Shown here in pieces: positions 13,501 to 26,150 of a stretch of DNA of 64,000 nucleotides; position 1 is the stretch's first letter, and every line of letters starts with the position of its first letter. The stretch is taken from assembly GCA_013398055.1 (NCBI GenBank), contig VZRS01002391.1:127102-191101 (forward strand), read 5' to 3'. The DNA is from Ifrita kowaldi (taxonomy: Eukaryota > Chordata > Aves > Passeriformes > Cinclosomatidae). The translations under genes and the position numbers were made by a program. Below the pieces are notes generated by a model that was not told the origin of the DNA, made no database searches, and was given only the letters and a program-made list of their open reading frames with translations.

Positions 13501-15039
13501 CCCTAAGCAAAATGCTAAGATTAGAGACTTGTAAATGCAGCCTGTACTGCATTCACAAAGAAAATAGGCTCTTGCTTTGAGTGAAGTAAGATTCTGAGAA
13601 GGCTATAAAATGGCTGAGGAAAATGTTCAGAGATGCTGTAAGACTATCAGTGTCAGGAAGTGTTAGAACTTTACACCAACACAATCTTTATTCCTTCACA
13701 TTTTTCTTTCCACTTCAAACCCATGTTAGGTACTTTCTAAGCATGAGGGATGAACTGTTCTCTGACAGATGAAAGATGATGTTTTTCTAAGATGTTTGCA
13801 TTAGGCAACTAGTTTAGATTAGGAATCGTATGATTTCATACCATTAAACTTAGGTGAGATGAGTCCTATATCTAATGCATATAGATAAATTCTGGTAGTT
13901 AAAAAATACTTACAGACCCTTTCAAGAGCCGAGGACATGCCTGAGTATTTCTATGGGTTCAAAATTACCTAAGTGAACTATGCCTCGGAAAACTGAATAC
14001 CACTGGGAAGGTGGCATAAACTGACTGAGAGTGTTTGAAAGGCTATATTCAATATCATAGGCACCATGCTCTGCTGAGGTGCCCAGTAAAAGAGCTGTAC
14101 AATTAGCTGTCAGCAAGTATTCCCTGCTCGGCAAAAATTGTGTGATGGCACCTACCATAACTGCCAAAGTTAAGACTCTGATTTTTGGTATAATTTTTAC
14201 TTTTCCAAATATTCCTAATGTATTTTCATTGCTGTCTTGAAATTAATCAAACAGCTAATGCTTAATAAGGCATTAGGATACTTAACTGTATAGTATCCAA
14301 TGACTACCAGAAACTCTTCTGTATTTCCAAGTCTTAAGGCCCCAGTGGCCACAGAAAAATATATAACCTTTCAAAAGGGTTTTAATTGTTTCTAAACTGA
14401 AAGAAGACTAATACAGTGCTGGCAATTTATGAACCTTTTGTTCTACCAAGATATAGCTGTGCATAAATCTTGGAAAACTGTATTATTTAGCTTGTTGCAG
14501 CTCTGTAAAAAAGTATGAATAACAAAATATCACTTCTGTTGCATTTCCAGCAATCACACTGTTTTCTCTATTCTTACTTTTCTTAGCAATAAAGGAAGAT
14601 TTCAAGAGTTTTGTTCTAAGAATCCAGGCCAGAAATTATTTTTATGATCTGCTCCATTTGCATGCTGTCTCACATCTGACAGTCCACTATGAGCAATTGA
14701 GAGACTTCTTCTGCATAAATTGCAGTAAGCCTTATGGCAATTATTGCTATCTTTACTGATCCATGCAAAACCATTTCTTCTCTCATTCCAGAAAGTGCAA
14801 AGCCTCTTCTTTTTAGGGAGTTGTTGACCATATTACAGTTCTCAGCAATATAGCTGTGCAAGTAGAAGTTAACCAGACTCCTGAGAGGCCTGGTTAATTA
14901 GAACTTTTGCTCCATGGCAGAAGTGAATGAATTGTGGGTAAGACTACACGTAGATTTTTTACCCAGAAAGGGCAATTTTACTTTCTATTAATTACACTAT
15001 AAAAATAAGGTTATCTGTTACATGTGCTAAGACACTGCA

Positions 15040-15150
15040 AGGTCAGGCTATTAAAATAATAAATCATTTTAATGACGCTAATACAGAAATGAAGTAAATA
15101 AATACCATCAGAGGCAAACGCTAGGTGCGATTTAGTTAAAAACAAAGATG
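15040..15150. promoter_or_regulatory. Possible conserved noncoding element
   Basis: The block contains repeated TAAT/ATTA and AAATAAAT words together with rare CpG-containing words (AATGACGCTAATAC, AAACGCTAGGTGCGATTTAG). The surrounding DNA is CpG-depleted. CpGs kept inside AT-rich unique DNA often mark constrained elements. No cross-species comparison was possible. Confidence 0.2.
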
Positions 15151-16179
15151 TGAATTGACTGAAGTATGAAGGCATATTTAAAAGACAGTCTTTTTGCTCT
15201 GCTTTATGAAGATGTTGAAGGTTTTGTGATACCAGCCTGTAAGAGGTTTTGCTGGTTTCTGTGTTTCAGTTGGTTTAGGAATGAAAAAGCTAACTTAGGT
15301 TTTGTTTGACTTTTGCTGTGCACATCTACAAAAAGGGAGGAATAATGTTTTTCTGATAATGTCTTCAGAGGCATGAAATGGATAAAGGAACAGGTAGGCC
15401 TATCTTTATGAGACAGCTAGCAGGTTGTATCTTGATTTGTTGAAGGAATGTTCGCTGTCATGGCTGAAAGCCGTGTACTGGGCTATAATTCAGTCAATTA
15501 AAAACATATAAATAATGTTTAAATGCTGATTAAGAACATGCTCACTGACTGCTCTGTATGTATATGGAGCAGACCAGTAGACACTAAATACATTTATAGT
15601 CAGTATTCAGCATGTGATAAATCCATGGGACAAAATAATCTTTAGATAATGAATAGTTTAATGTGCAGGATGCTAGCTCTGGTTCTGGAAATGTGTCTCA
15701 AAACTGTCTTCTTCCACTTCTGTAGCAGCTGATAGCATATCTATACAATTTCTGCAAACACATCTTTTAGTGTCTTCTGGTTTTAAATGTACTGCATAAC
15801 TGCTGCTACATGAACTCACTTGCAAAGCCCTGCCTCTCTCACAAATGCCTTAGTTTCTCAGAACAAATCATCATCACACTCTAGCTAAGGCTCTTCGAGG
15901 ATGGCCCACGATCCAAAACCATGAGACACATAAGCCTGTGACCTAGTGAATGAACAGGTAGGAGGTGGCTGTGACTTTCTAGCCTGTTCCCCTGCAAACA
16001 GACCTCTTCTTAAATGGGGAAGCAATTGCAGGAATTGTGATCTCAGGGCAGGACTTTGTATTTTGTTTGTTTAATTCTTCAGGACAGCTAGGAAAGGGAA
16101 TTGTAATTTTTAGGTTTTTTATTTATATTGTCAAAAATCCATAGCTTTTTTGAGAATGAATTATTGCAGTGAAAGTAAG

Positions 16180-16290
16180 CAACATCTGCAAAATTAAATT
16201 AATTAAGGGGTATATCTTAAAATGAGCGAGATAATAACCGCAGGACATAAATTACGATGGTGAGGAATGCTTGCTTAAAACAAGAGATTG
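16180..16290. promoter_or_regulatory. Possible conserved noncoding element
   Basis: The run has tandem TTAATTAA-type homeodomain core words, followed by GAGCGAGATAATAACCGCAG and ATAAATTACGATGGTG. These include three CpGs in an otherwise CpG-poor context. It is unique, with no repeat signature. Regulatory role is inferred from composition only. Confidence 0.2.
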
Positions 16291-16632
16291 ATCACCCTAA
16301 TTTCTCTTGTTTGTCAGCTAGAAGTGATGAGAATTTATGCTTGTCATTCACCAAGGATTAATGTAGTTAGCCTCGAAAACTTGACCACTTTGTTCTGGAT
16401 GCTTGCTTTCAGACTTCTGGGTCACTTAAGTTATGAATGAAAAAAACATTTGTAATGAGTCTTCTGGCCATTGTTTTTGATCCCTGTCAATTCCTCTCTA
16501 AAGCTAGAAAAGAAGGGATGCTCATATTTCTGTGAAAAAGCAATGTTATAATTTTATTCATGTGGCAGCAATGTGGGCACCGATACAGTAAGCACCCAGT
16601 GAGTGTACCAGGTGTCTGTGCAGTCAGGAATT

Positions 16633-16780
16633 GGTTGAGTCACCATTTCTGAAGGTATTTAAAAGATCTGCAGATGTGGCACTTATGGACATGGTTTAGT
16701 TGTGGGATAGGCAGTGCTGGGTTAGTGGTTGGAGTCCATGATCTTAGAGGTCTTTTCCAACATAATCAATCTGTGGTTCT
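16633..16780 (+). mobile_element. CR1 LINE 3' end fragment
   Basis: The sequence follows the bird CR1 3' terminus in order: a TCACCATTTCTGAAGGT stretch, GCAGATGTGGCACTTATGG, a GGACATGGTTTAGT segment, the ATGATCTTAGAGGTCTTTTC signature, and a decayed terminal octamer (ATCTGTGGTTCT). It is 5'-truncated to about 150 bp, as most CR1 copies are. It covers the extreme C-terminal codons of ORF2 and the short 3' UTR, with too many changes to encode anything. Confidence 0.88.
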
Positions 16781-17543
16781 AATGTACTTTTACTTCTTAA
16801 ATGTGTTTACGTGTTTGTGTCCTGTTGAAGTCAATGAGTTATGAATGCTTTTTTATGTGTAAGCATGTGCCTGCTTGATTTTAAATCTGGCGGTACAGCA
16901 GATGAACGTAGCCAAGCTGTAAATTTCTTTTCCTTTACCTGCATTTTTGATATCCTGCTTGAAAACAACGTGGCATGATTTTCAATGATTTTCAAACTTA
17001 GCAAATTCAAGTTGGAATAGTATTTGTAGTCCTAAGGGGTGCTTTGTTTTCCAGATTTACCAGTGGAGCCTTACACACCTTTGCCAATGAGGCATAGGAG
17101 GAATTGATTGTATAATATCTGTCATAAACTCTGGGATACACAGATAAAAGGAACTTCATAAGAATAATGACTTCATATTGATGACTGCTCTGAGCTGAAA
17201 TTAATGCGTCTTCTGTCTGCAAAGATGAAGCAATTTAAAAAGGGGAATAGAACATATTCGGTGAGTAGCAGACCTGTTTAATACAGAAAATTTTATGAAA
17301 ATACATGGCTAAGGGATGTGAAAGATGAGTGCTTGAGACCCGCTTGTTTTATTTAAAATATGTTTAAACTATTTTGAAAAGGATTTCTAAGTGATTTTTA
17401 GAAATATTTATAAAGGGTAGAAAAAATTGTTTAGTAAAATGTAGGAAGATCCAACTATGTGTAACAGAGTGAAGTTGTGCAGAGAAAAAAGTAATCTAGA
17501 TGAGCAGAACAAGTTTGTTAGTGATAAAGTACACTAAATTCTT

Positions 17544-17759
17544 ATAAAGTTTCCCAAGGAACATAATAAAAGCCCCGTTATTGACTGTGCAGAAGAAGGA
17601 TCTGTAAGTAATGTTTCCCTGGCAAAGTCTAATTCAGCTAATAAAATGCTTCTTGAATCCCATTTTGAAGTTTTTTTGAATGAAGAAAATATTAGTGAAA
17701 CCTCTGATTTGTCTGAGTTATCTCTGCACAAAAATGAAGTGGATGTAAGAAATGAACAA
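17544..17759 (+). CDS. Candidate internal coding exon, unknown protein
   Basis: A plus-strand frame is open from just after TAA (about 17544-17546) to the end of this segment. It stops exactly where a consensus splice donor begins: CAA|GTAAGTA, with GT at 17760-17761. Past the donor the frame closes at a TGA about five codons on. The predicted peptide is polar and acidic, rich in Ser, Glu, Asn and Leu (it ends SDLSELSLHKNEVDVRNEQ), as in disordered regions of large proteins. A possible acceptor is TTTCCCAAG|GAAC at 17558, but the polypyrimidine tract before it is weak. Against it: open stretches of this length arise by chance in a 64-kb window, the opposite strand is open too (17534-17731), and no partner exon was found. 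No family was recognised. Confidence 0.25.
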
Positions 17760-20414
17760 GTAAGTACTGCATGAATTTTTTTGAAACTAATCTATATTGT
17801 TCAGTTTGGAGCACTCTATCTGGGTATGGAAATATTTACAGCAAACCAAATCTTACAGTGCATTCCTCCAGCAAATTGATGTGATTTGGCTTCTAACAGG
17901 TCAAAGCCTTTGGATCATAGTAGAGGGTTAGATCTAACAAAGATCCGAAAATATTTGCATTAACGAGGAATTTATTAATTCTTTCATCAGTAAATAACTT
18001 GAAAGATACATAACTAAATAGGATAAATAACTAAAGAACAATTAACATCCTGATATGTGGGCAATTTTCTGCTCCTCTTGGAATTGGATAGCCTTGGGTA
18101 TCAAAGATCAGGACTAAACTAGGGCGTATTTCTATCCAAAGCACTGAATATACTTCAAACCACACTTATTTTGTTTTATGTGTTTGCTTTGCTGGGGAAT
18201 GTAGCCAAGGCCTTCAACCTCTCTGGCACAAATTACAAGTTTTAAATAAATAATTGGCAACTAAGTCTGCACACACAAAACAAGATTCTACCTCTGCCTC
18301 CAAGAGTACAATGAGCATGGCTTTTATGCAATTCCCAGCACATGCAGCTCTTCATGGGCTGTTTTCCCTCCTCTGATTTGAGAAAGATTAGAGAGCACAG
18401 AGGCAGTACTTGGTCAGAAAATACTGGTGCTAAAAGTCCTTGCAGTGCCCAAAGGACCTGGTATAGGACTTCATAGCATCAATTGTATTCTACATCATCA
18501 CAGAAACACTTAACTAATCTTAGGAAGCGTATTTTAAAAAGTCACAAGGTCCAAAGTATATCTATTTTTCAAAGGTATCAATATCACAAGTATATCATTA
18601 TTATTCTGGTCTCAGCATCAGAGGTTACTGACAGCTAAATGGACGCAAAACATGGGTTTTTTCCCATTTGTTAGGGAAATGCTTAACAACTGTAAATGTA
18701 TTTAGTGACCAGAAACTAATTCATATTCTAAAGTGAAATTTTAAAAAATGCACCTAAAAATATAATAAAAGGTAGAACTTGTGCTCAAATGTGAAAAGAA
18801 ACCCCTTATTTTCCATAACCTCTTAAGTTCCAACAAGGTCTAACCAAACTCTTAGTAAAAGATGAAAAAAGCAAATGGATTATTTTATCAATAAGAACAG
18901 AGTGGCAAAATCCAGAGCTCACCTGGAATACAGTAACTATGTGTACAGTTATATACAGTGTACACCTAAAAAATTATTAATAACAAACTGTAATTTATCT
19001 AGAATCTTCTTCAAAAATTCATCCTACCTCTGTATGCAGCTGTAACAGTTTTATTAAACCAAAAGTATTTGTGTAGCAAGGGTTGCATCATTAATTAACA
19101 TGTGAACTTCCACCTTCAGCTAGCAGCAGAAATGCCAGCTCAATCAGTAGCAGTTGCCTGTACGTGATATATGTGATGCTATCATTGAATCTGGCAAGCA
19201 ATACTTAGGAAAACACATAATGGATTAGTATACTTCAGTCTAGTCTTCATGTACTGTAAACTGACCTTCCCTGCTCAGTGTAGAGGGTGAGACCTGGCAG
19301 AGATTGACAACTGCCACGGCTGTCAGTGGGGAGACATCCCAAGTCAGCCCATCCATCACACAGCTGACCTCAGCACATGCATGGGAGACCCCAGGACAGA
19401 GAGACTCCCCCTGCTCCCAAGGAGAGCAGAAGGTTGCTCTGACTTCTCCTCAAAGGGCTTTTAATTCAGATTTGACTGAATTAGTGAAGTTTCCCTACCC
19501 CTCCTCTTTAGCTTTTAAAGATAACTTGTGCCCTGTCTACGTGGTTCTCTTTGTTGCTGTTGGAGAGGGTCGGCATGCCTGAGGCGGAGTCTGATCAAGT
19601 CCATTTTACTCTGTAAATGCATGAAAATTTACCTCTTTTTTGGACACCAGAAGCTGACAGAAAACACACACTTTTTATCCACAGTAGCAACTAGTGCAAC
19701 CTGGACATCTTTCACTGTTGGCAAGAATGAAGCTCACAGCCCACTTACTAGCACATTGCTTGGTACAACCTCAGTGAAAATCTCTAATTATGATGTACTA
19801 ATTTACTGAAATGCAGTGTTGCAGACATTTAAACAAATGATTTTGCATATTGTTGCAGCACCTGGCTGTTTATATTTAGTGATCTTTTACAGGTGGTATT
19901 TCAATTATTGGTTATTTAATGCCAAACCTGACAGAAGTGTCCCATTTTTGCTCTCATGTGTGCATACAAGTTCTTCTCCACTGGTCTGGGAGGTCTAAGG
20001 AAAGCCTGCTTGGATCTTTGAAGAGAAGAATGCAATTTTCCGACACAATGTATAAGATATTATGCTATTTACCCACCTTTCCTTTCCCATTATTTCTGTC
20101 CCTGTGCACAGTGCAGACGATAACCCACAGCCATATATAAAAGCTGATTTAATGTAAGAAGCAGAAGTTTCACTCTCTCACATATCATATTCAGTTTAGT
20201 GTAGGAAGGTCAGGACAGGCAACCCAAGCTATTCAAAATATGTGAGACAGCTCTCATGTGTTATGAAATAGAAGGAATATAAGGCACCTATGTGTGGAAT
20301 CTTAAGTACATACAGCCACATTTTAAATTATATAAAAACATAAACCTGCATATGCATTTAATTTTTAATACACAATTTAATTATAGTTAATATTTTTTGG
20401 TTTATAGTCATAAA

Positions 20415-20446
20415 TATGTGTGTATGTATGTATGTGTGTGTGTGTC
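20415..20446. repeat. TG/TA dinucleotide microsatellite
   Basis: Alternating TGTG and TATG units, imperfect, about 32 bp long. It is a simple-sequence repeat, likely length-polymorphic. Confidence 0.85.
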
Positions 20447-23400
20447 TGTAGAAGATTCTTGATGTTTCTTTTTCAGTTTTTCAGTCTTTAGGCCACAGCT
20501 ACCTACCACTACACTATGTAAGACTTGTAGATCTAAAAGTATATTGAAGTGAATGATCAATAAATGGTTCACCATTTGCCAATGCTCTATTGTTTAATAG
20601 CTAAGAATAATGGAGGAAAGAGTCTGCTATGTGGAAGCAACTAGATGTCTATAGATTTTCAAGCTTCATAGAGTTTGAGGTGTTTTTTCCCTTATGTAAA
20701 AAAAAAAAAAAATCAAATAGAAAAAGTTAGAAAGCAAATTGCAAAACTCAAAAACTACCCACATTGTGACTGTTATTTGTTCAGCTCTGTCCTGTACTAT
20801 GCTAATATGGAAAACCAGTCCTTTCCCAGAGAGAAAATCCATTAATATTTGTGAAATGCTTAGATATTGTGATAAAAGGGATCCTGTTAGTACTTAGACA
20901 GATGTATCTGCAACATCTGGCAGTAGATTTCACAGCCCAGTCAGAGGTCTGGCCTTGATGACTCTGTTTAATTATCTCTTGGCTAAGGAATGCATGTCTT
21001 TCCCTCTTATCTCTCATAATCCTACCGAGATCCCGTCTGGGAAAAATATTGGGTAAGTGAAAACTTAGCCCAGGGAGTTGATGAGATGAGGTAAATCTCA
21101 AGCTGCCATGTTCATGAATACTCAAAGTTTTAGCACATTTTTACAAGCTTTGGCAGAAGGACATCATTAATGTTTCAGAAGTTCTCCTGATCTTTCTTTA
21201 TTGCTCTTTGGTCAGTGTCCCTGTAGTTTTCCAGCATTTTTTCATTACTGGAAGGAAAATAATGCTTCTTGCTAGTAATACACTTTTTCTTAATGAGTTT
21301 CAAAATAAAGTGGAGTATAGCTATATAGGGAGCCTTAAACTTGGACATCAAAGTCTTACAACAATCAGTCCTAGTGGGTGTTCAGCTCTCTTGAGCATCA
21401 ACTTTATCATATTCATAAATGTTCTGCTTTACTAACAGAGCATTTGTTTTTATCAGCTCTAGGTAGAATATTACACCTGAGGTAAATCTATGAAAGAGTA
21501 ATATCTAGGTCCTGACACATGAGAGTCCTGAAGGAAGTTAATTTCCATGACTGATTTCTTTGTAATTTCTACCAGTTTGGTAATTCCGTCTAGAATGTTT
21601 TTACAGCTGAGCAAATATCTCTCAAGAAACTCTCACCTAATCTAACCTGTGCATTTGATTCCACTGAGAAGCATCTGAACTACAGAAAGATATTCCACAA
21701 AATACTGTTATGGTAGATAGAACACATTTTTAAACCAAAAGGGAAGTAAATTTTGGCCCTTAACCTACATATTTGATTTAAGCAATGTTCTATTGAAAGA
21801 ATTGTCTAGTACGGGTATGTTTTTCCTCAGTCATCCTCTTTGTGATTTCCTGTAGTTTCCTTGGAGCACCTGGTATTTGTTTCTAGCCACACAAAATTTT
21901 GAAGGGAAAAATGTTTGGTTGAATTTTTGTTCAAAACCACGAACACTGAAATTGGTCACTACTTTTGGCAAATGGCACTTTGCATTTTCATGGCAAATGA
22001 TCTTATCCCAAGTGATTGGCTTGACCAAAGATATTGGCTTGATGCATTTTTTGTAATACAATATTGATAGTTCAAAAATAATAATAATGCTTGCTTAAAT
22101 ATATTTTTAGTGTGCAGAATTTATGCAGAGAAATTTGAAAAGTTAAAGAAAGCCCTCTTGTAAAATATATTGTCTTTTAAAGAAGTAGCCTAAAATTGCA
22201 TAGCTGGAGAAAGGCCAATGTGCTTTTGGCTAAATGAAACAAGACAGAATCATTGCTGATCAGAGCAATAATTATTCCCTAAACACAGTGGATTTCTCTA
22301 AAAGGAAACAGAGTCTCGTCCATTCCTCCGTGAAGACTTGACCATTCCCTTGCTACTGAAGACCAAATGTCTTAAATACTAAGTTGTAAAAAATTAGTCT
22401 TACAATGACTGAGATCTTGATGTGATTGAATCCAGATTCGGTAGATGTCAGAGACCAGTCACATTACCTTTGCTATTTAGAGTTCTTTCCTGGTTTTCTA
22501 TGGGTCATTAGCAGAAGTTTGCCCCACAAGTGCAGCTTATTGAGAGTTCAGTAAGGAGTGGAGGGCTGCATTCCTCTCTGGTATGACTCAAAACTCTCGT
22601 CATTTAGCATCCTTTTACACCTGCCAGCACTTTTAAAATGTACAGCATCATGAGAAGCTGGTGAATGTATAATTCAGAAGATAAAAACAAGATTTTCTTT
22701 AGACAGAGCAGACCCGATTTTAACTTGATATGGGCTGCTGCGTATGGTTTCATACCCAAGTCAAAGTGCTTCCCCTCATGCAGAGCACGATCAGAACACT
22801 AGGAAAAACCAAGCCCTTAAAGCCTAATGCATACAGGAGGAAAAACTTCTTAATGATCTGTTAGATCAGTGACTGAAAATATCACATAATGGCTCTTTTA
22901 CTATATGGTTTCAGTGAAGGCACAGGAGATCATACACCATAGTAAATCAAATCTGGAAATATTTAAATACTGTTTAGTTCATAGATCAGTGGTCTGGTAA
23001 ACTGTAATGGAACTTTTTCAACCATAGTGAGCTAATGGAAAAAATGAAAGTTAAGTTGTGTTCATCTATGACAGAGCAAGAAACACAGTGAAGCTGCAAT
23101 GGTCTACTGTGTCAAAGTCTGTGTGAAGCATTTTTAATTAACTGTTCATCTGCTCATTAGTCAGGATTAATGCAGAAGGATCTATTAAGATCTACTGTCT
23201 CAAAGAGTATGTCATGCCAGGAGTCTGTAAAGCCTCAAGATATATTACCCAGTCACACTACCACATTATAGACTGACAGAAAAATTGCATACTTAAAAAA
23301 TAAAGCTGGCTCTGAGTAATGCTTGTGCAAGCAAATACCTTAAATCTTTTTTAAACTGCTATTTTTCTCAGTTCTGTAATTAATCAGAGGAGCATAAGAT

Positions 23401-23568
23401 TTTTTTTCAATTCTCTTAACACAATCATGTTTATCAGTTTCTGTAGCATCCTTTAAGAAATCCCAGTTATGTCATCATGAAAAATAACTTTGTCATATTT
23501 TGTCCTCATAACCCTGAGAAGTTCTAAAGTCAAATTATTCAGGGAGCTGAGGTTTTCGATACAAACAC

Positions 23569-23735
23569 TGGGAACTTGGGCTGTTCAGCCTGAAGAAGCA
23601 AAGACAAGGGGAGACCTTATTGTTGGCCTTAGATACCTTGTAGAGAAGATGGAGTCAGGCTCTTCTTATGGTGTGTCTTAGGTGTGCTAAGGCACAAGAG
23701 GAAATAGACCCAGATTTCAGAACAAGCCCTTTTTA
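23569..23735 (+). mobile_element. CR1 LINE internal fragment
   Basis: The segment matches the ORF2 C-terminal region of CR1: GGGAACTTGGGCTGTTCAGC, then GAAGAAGCAAAGACAAGGGG, AGACCTTATTG, GCCTTAGATACCTTGTAGAG, AAGATGG, ending in a decayed lysine- and glycine-rich coding stretch. It has no CR1 3' terminus, so it is truncated at both ends or lost its tail. The 63-codon frame at 23490-23681 runs across it and is a repeat remnant, not a gene. Confidence 0.75.
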
Positions 23736-25087
23736 ATGGGGCAATATTCAGGAGGTATTTAAGCTGATTTATGTACGCTCTTTGAATAAAGAAAAAAAAA
23801 TAGGAAGAGGATATGAAGATAGTAAGGAGCAGTATGTCATTTGTCCAGATTTACCAACCGTTACTGATATAGCTGCAAACTTTGAATATGCTACCCAATA
23901 TCCTGCTGAATCATGCAGAATACCTATTGCAATAAAGATATGTCATTACATATTTACAAATGTTCTGGCTGTATTTGGAAATGAAATCTAGGTAAATAGC
24001 ACTTAAAGCATGTAATGAATTACAGACTTGACATGCTATCTTGCACCTTTGAACATAATAAAACATGTTCAACTTTTCTCACACTTGTGAATGGCCTTAC
24101 TTGCCATATCGGGAAGTAGAAAGTGCTTCTGTTTTCTTTTTTACCTGGAAGGACACACACGAGCTTTCTCTTTCAGATCTGAGTTGATAATCCTTCTTAA
24201 ATTGAACATTTTCTCACATTTAAATAAAACCTCCTAAATCTGATATCTGATAGTAGTTCAAAGTGAGGCAATCAGCTAAGAATAACTGAAAATAATTACT
24301 CGAAGAGCAAGGAAAAAAAATCAGTATCATGACAAATCAGATTGAAATTTCCTCTGAAAAACTCAACTGATCAAACCTTGCAATCAATATTTAGATTTTT
24401 CTTCCTCACACTGGATAGATTTTTATAAAACATATCCCAGTTATGATACCCCCTTGATCTTGGCCTCACCTGCACACTTCTGAGTACATATTCCTTTACA
24501 TTTCTACATTCCTTTACATTTCTTACATTCCTTTACATTTCTACAGACTGAATGAAACTAGCAGGTTTTCTAGGAGCACAATTAATGAATCCTGGTGCAA
24601 GAATTGTGCCTAAAGCTTATTATTTGTGTTGTCCAGTGAGGTGCATGACAAAAAGGAGGTCTTCACACCACTTCATTGTCCAGAGACGGTGCAAACCCAA
24701 ATCTGGCACAGTGTCTCTGAAGTGAGACATGTTTTTCTTTCTGTTGAGATGAGATCAGTAGTTACTGAGGTGGGTAGAACATAGCTGTATTCAGTGTTTC
24801 AGAGGAAGCACCTTTATTGCATTTTCAAAGCAATAAAGCATGGTGGGCAAGACTTCACAGGTCAAAGATCTTATTATTAGCGAAACCATTAGTATTTGAT
24901 AATACATATTAGCTACAATACAGTGTAACTCTTTTACAGATCATATAAACTCTGCTTTTAACATTTCAGCCAAATATGGCAAGCTTTAACAATTCTAACA
25001 TGATAACATGGTTGTAATCTCATCGTCGTGCTTTAACTCTTGTTTTCTCAGACATGCTGCCCAATCCTTGGTAAGTCAGCTCTGTGA
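23736..25087. other. Non-coding interval with short tandem repeat
   Basis: I see no gene or known transposon. The only notable structure is the three-copy repeat at 24489-24543, listed separately. The 69-codon frame at 23782-23991 has no recognisable domain. Confidence 0.6.
24489..24543. repeat. Three-copy tandem repeat, 17-18 bp unit
   Basis: The unit ATTCCTTTACATTTCTAC is present three times head to tail. The middle copy carries one extra T (TTTCTTAC). Near-identity of the copies suggests a recent local duplication by replication slippage. Confidence 0.88.
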
Positions 25088-25628
25088 CCTCTGTTCTCAG
25101 CACTGGCGAGGCTGCACCTCAAGTCCTGTGTTCAGTTTTGGGCCCTTCACTTCAAGAAAGACACTGAGGTGCTGGAGTGTGTCTAGAGAAGAGCAATGAA
25201 GCTGGTGAAGGTTCTAAGGACTGAATTGTATGAGAAGAGACTGAAGGAGCTGGGGTTGTGTAGCCTGGAGAAAAGGAGGCTCAGGGGGGACCTTATCACT
25301 CTCTACAACTATCTCAAAGGAGGATGTAGCAAGGTGGGGGTTGGCCTCTTCTCTGAGGCAATTAGTGACAGGATGAGAGGACATAGCCTCATGCTACACC
25401 AGGGGAAAGTTCAAGTTGGACATCAGAAGGAATTTCTTCATGAAAAGGGTTGTTACACATTGGAATGGATTGTCCAGGGAGGCGGTGAAGTCACCATCTC
25501 TGGAGGTGTTCAAAAAACAACTGGATTTGACACTTAAATCATGATCTGGTTTGCAAGGTGGTGATCACTCAAAGGTTAGATTTGACCGTCTCGGAGGTCT
25601 TTTCCAACCTAAATCATTCTGTGATTTC
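25088..25628 (+). mobile_element. CR1 LINE, 5'-truncated, with intact 3' end
   Basis: This is the clearest CR1 copy in the window, about 540 bp. It begins at CCTCTGTTCTCAGCACTGG, within ORF2 downstream of the reverse transcriptase core, and runs through the conserved C-terminal tail (KRRLRGDLITLYNYLKGG at about 25260-25320). It ends with the CR1 signature AGGTCTTTTCCAACCT and a terminal octamer variant (ATTCTGTGATTTC). Compared with the CR1 consensus there is a net one-base insertion at about 25403-25418. The first frame leaves the ORF2 register there, and the continuation (SPSLEVFKKQLDLTLKS) lies in the next frame. The copy is a dead pseudogene fragment. The 113-codon frame at 25196-25537 is this remnant and not a host gene. 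Confidence 0.95.
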
Positions 25629-25913
25629 AGAGAGCCCCCATTCTCCACCTTTAAGCAGAGAGGTTGGTTCTGCCTTTTTCCCATTTGGTATCCACCTTGT
25701 TTTGATTTAAATTATACCCAGGAAGACAAGAACTGCCTTTTGACTTGTTTGTTTGGCACTGAATGTGATGGTGTATCTGGGACTTTCTCAACTTTTAATA
25801 AGATATAAGTTCAGGAGCCTGGGTCAGAGTTAAGACCAAATGACAGAGTGGAGACTACATGGACTCAGACACCAAAACACTTCAATGACAGATAAAGGTA
25901 ATCAATCACTTAT

Positions 25914-26145
25914 CATAGATTCATAGACTCACAGAATAGTTTGGTGTGAAGGGACCTTAGAGATCATCTTGTTCTATCCCTCTGCCATGGACAGGGACAC
26001 CTCCCATTTGACAAGGTTGCTCTAAGACTCCGTAAACCTGGTCTTGAAGTCTTCCAGGAATGCAGAAGAGTATGCTACAGCTTCTCTGGGCAACCTGTGC
26101 CAGTACTTCATCATCCTCACTTGGGTGACCTCTCTTTTTCCTGAC
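25914..26145 (-). mobile_element. CR1 LINE 3' end, inverted copy
   Basis: In plus-strand reading it opens with degenerate 8-bp terminal units (TCATAGAT TCATAGAC TCACAGAA). Next come AAGGGACCTTAGAGATCATC, TCTGCCATGGACAGGGACAC, CTCCCATTTGACAAGGTTGC and TTCTCTGGGCAACCTGTGCC. This is the reverse complement of the CR1 3' end in the right order. It breaks off at about 26145, where a second CR1 3' end begins. The copy is old and non-coding. Confidence 0.93.
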
Positions 26146-26150
26146 AGAGA

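Larger units (their letters stand above)
4559..16632. other. Long non-coding unique interval
   Basis: I found no gene or clear transposon in these 12 kb. Open frames such as those at 6618-6911, 10033-10317 and 10509-10841 are under 111 codons, often open on both strands, and show no domain, signal peptide or splice context. Minor structure: three copies of an 8-bp unit (CAGTGTAA) at 10414-10435, and AGTTACTA three times between 12338 and 12372. Blocks near 7470-7580, 15040-15150 and 16180-16290 are listed as possible regulatory elements. Confidence 0.6.
16781..23568. other. Non-coding interval with one candidate exon
   Basis: Apart from the candidate exon at 17544-17759, nothing here looks like a gene or known repeat. 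A TG/TA microsatellite lies at about 20415-20446 and a poly(A) run at about 20699-20713. Open frames at 19304-19582, 19528-19809 and 20802-21125 have no recognisable domain or splice context. The segment around 19290-19590 is more GC-rich than its surroundings but carries no identifiable signature. Confidence 0.55.

Noticed and set aside
25196..25537. 113-codon open frame
   Set aside because: It is the decayed C-terminal part of CR1 ORF2, frameshifted, and not a host gene.
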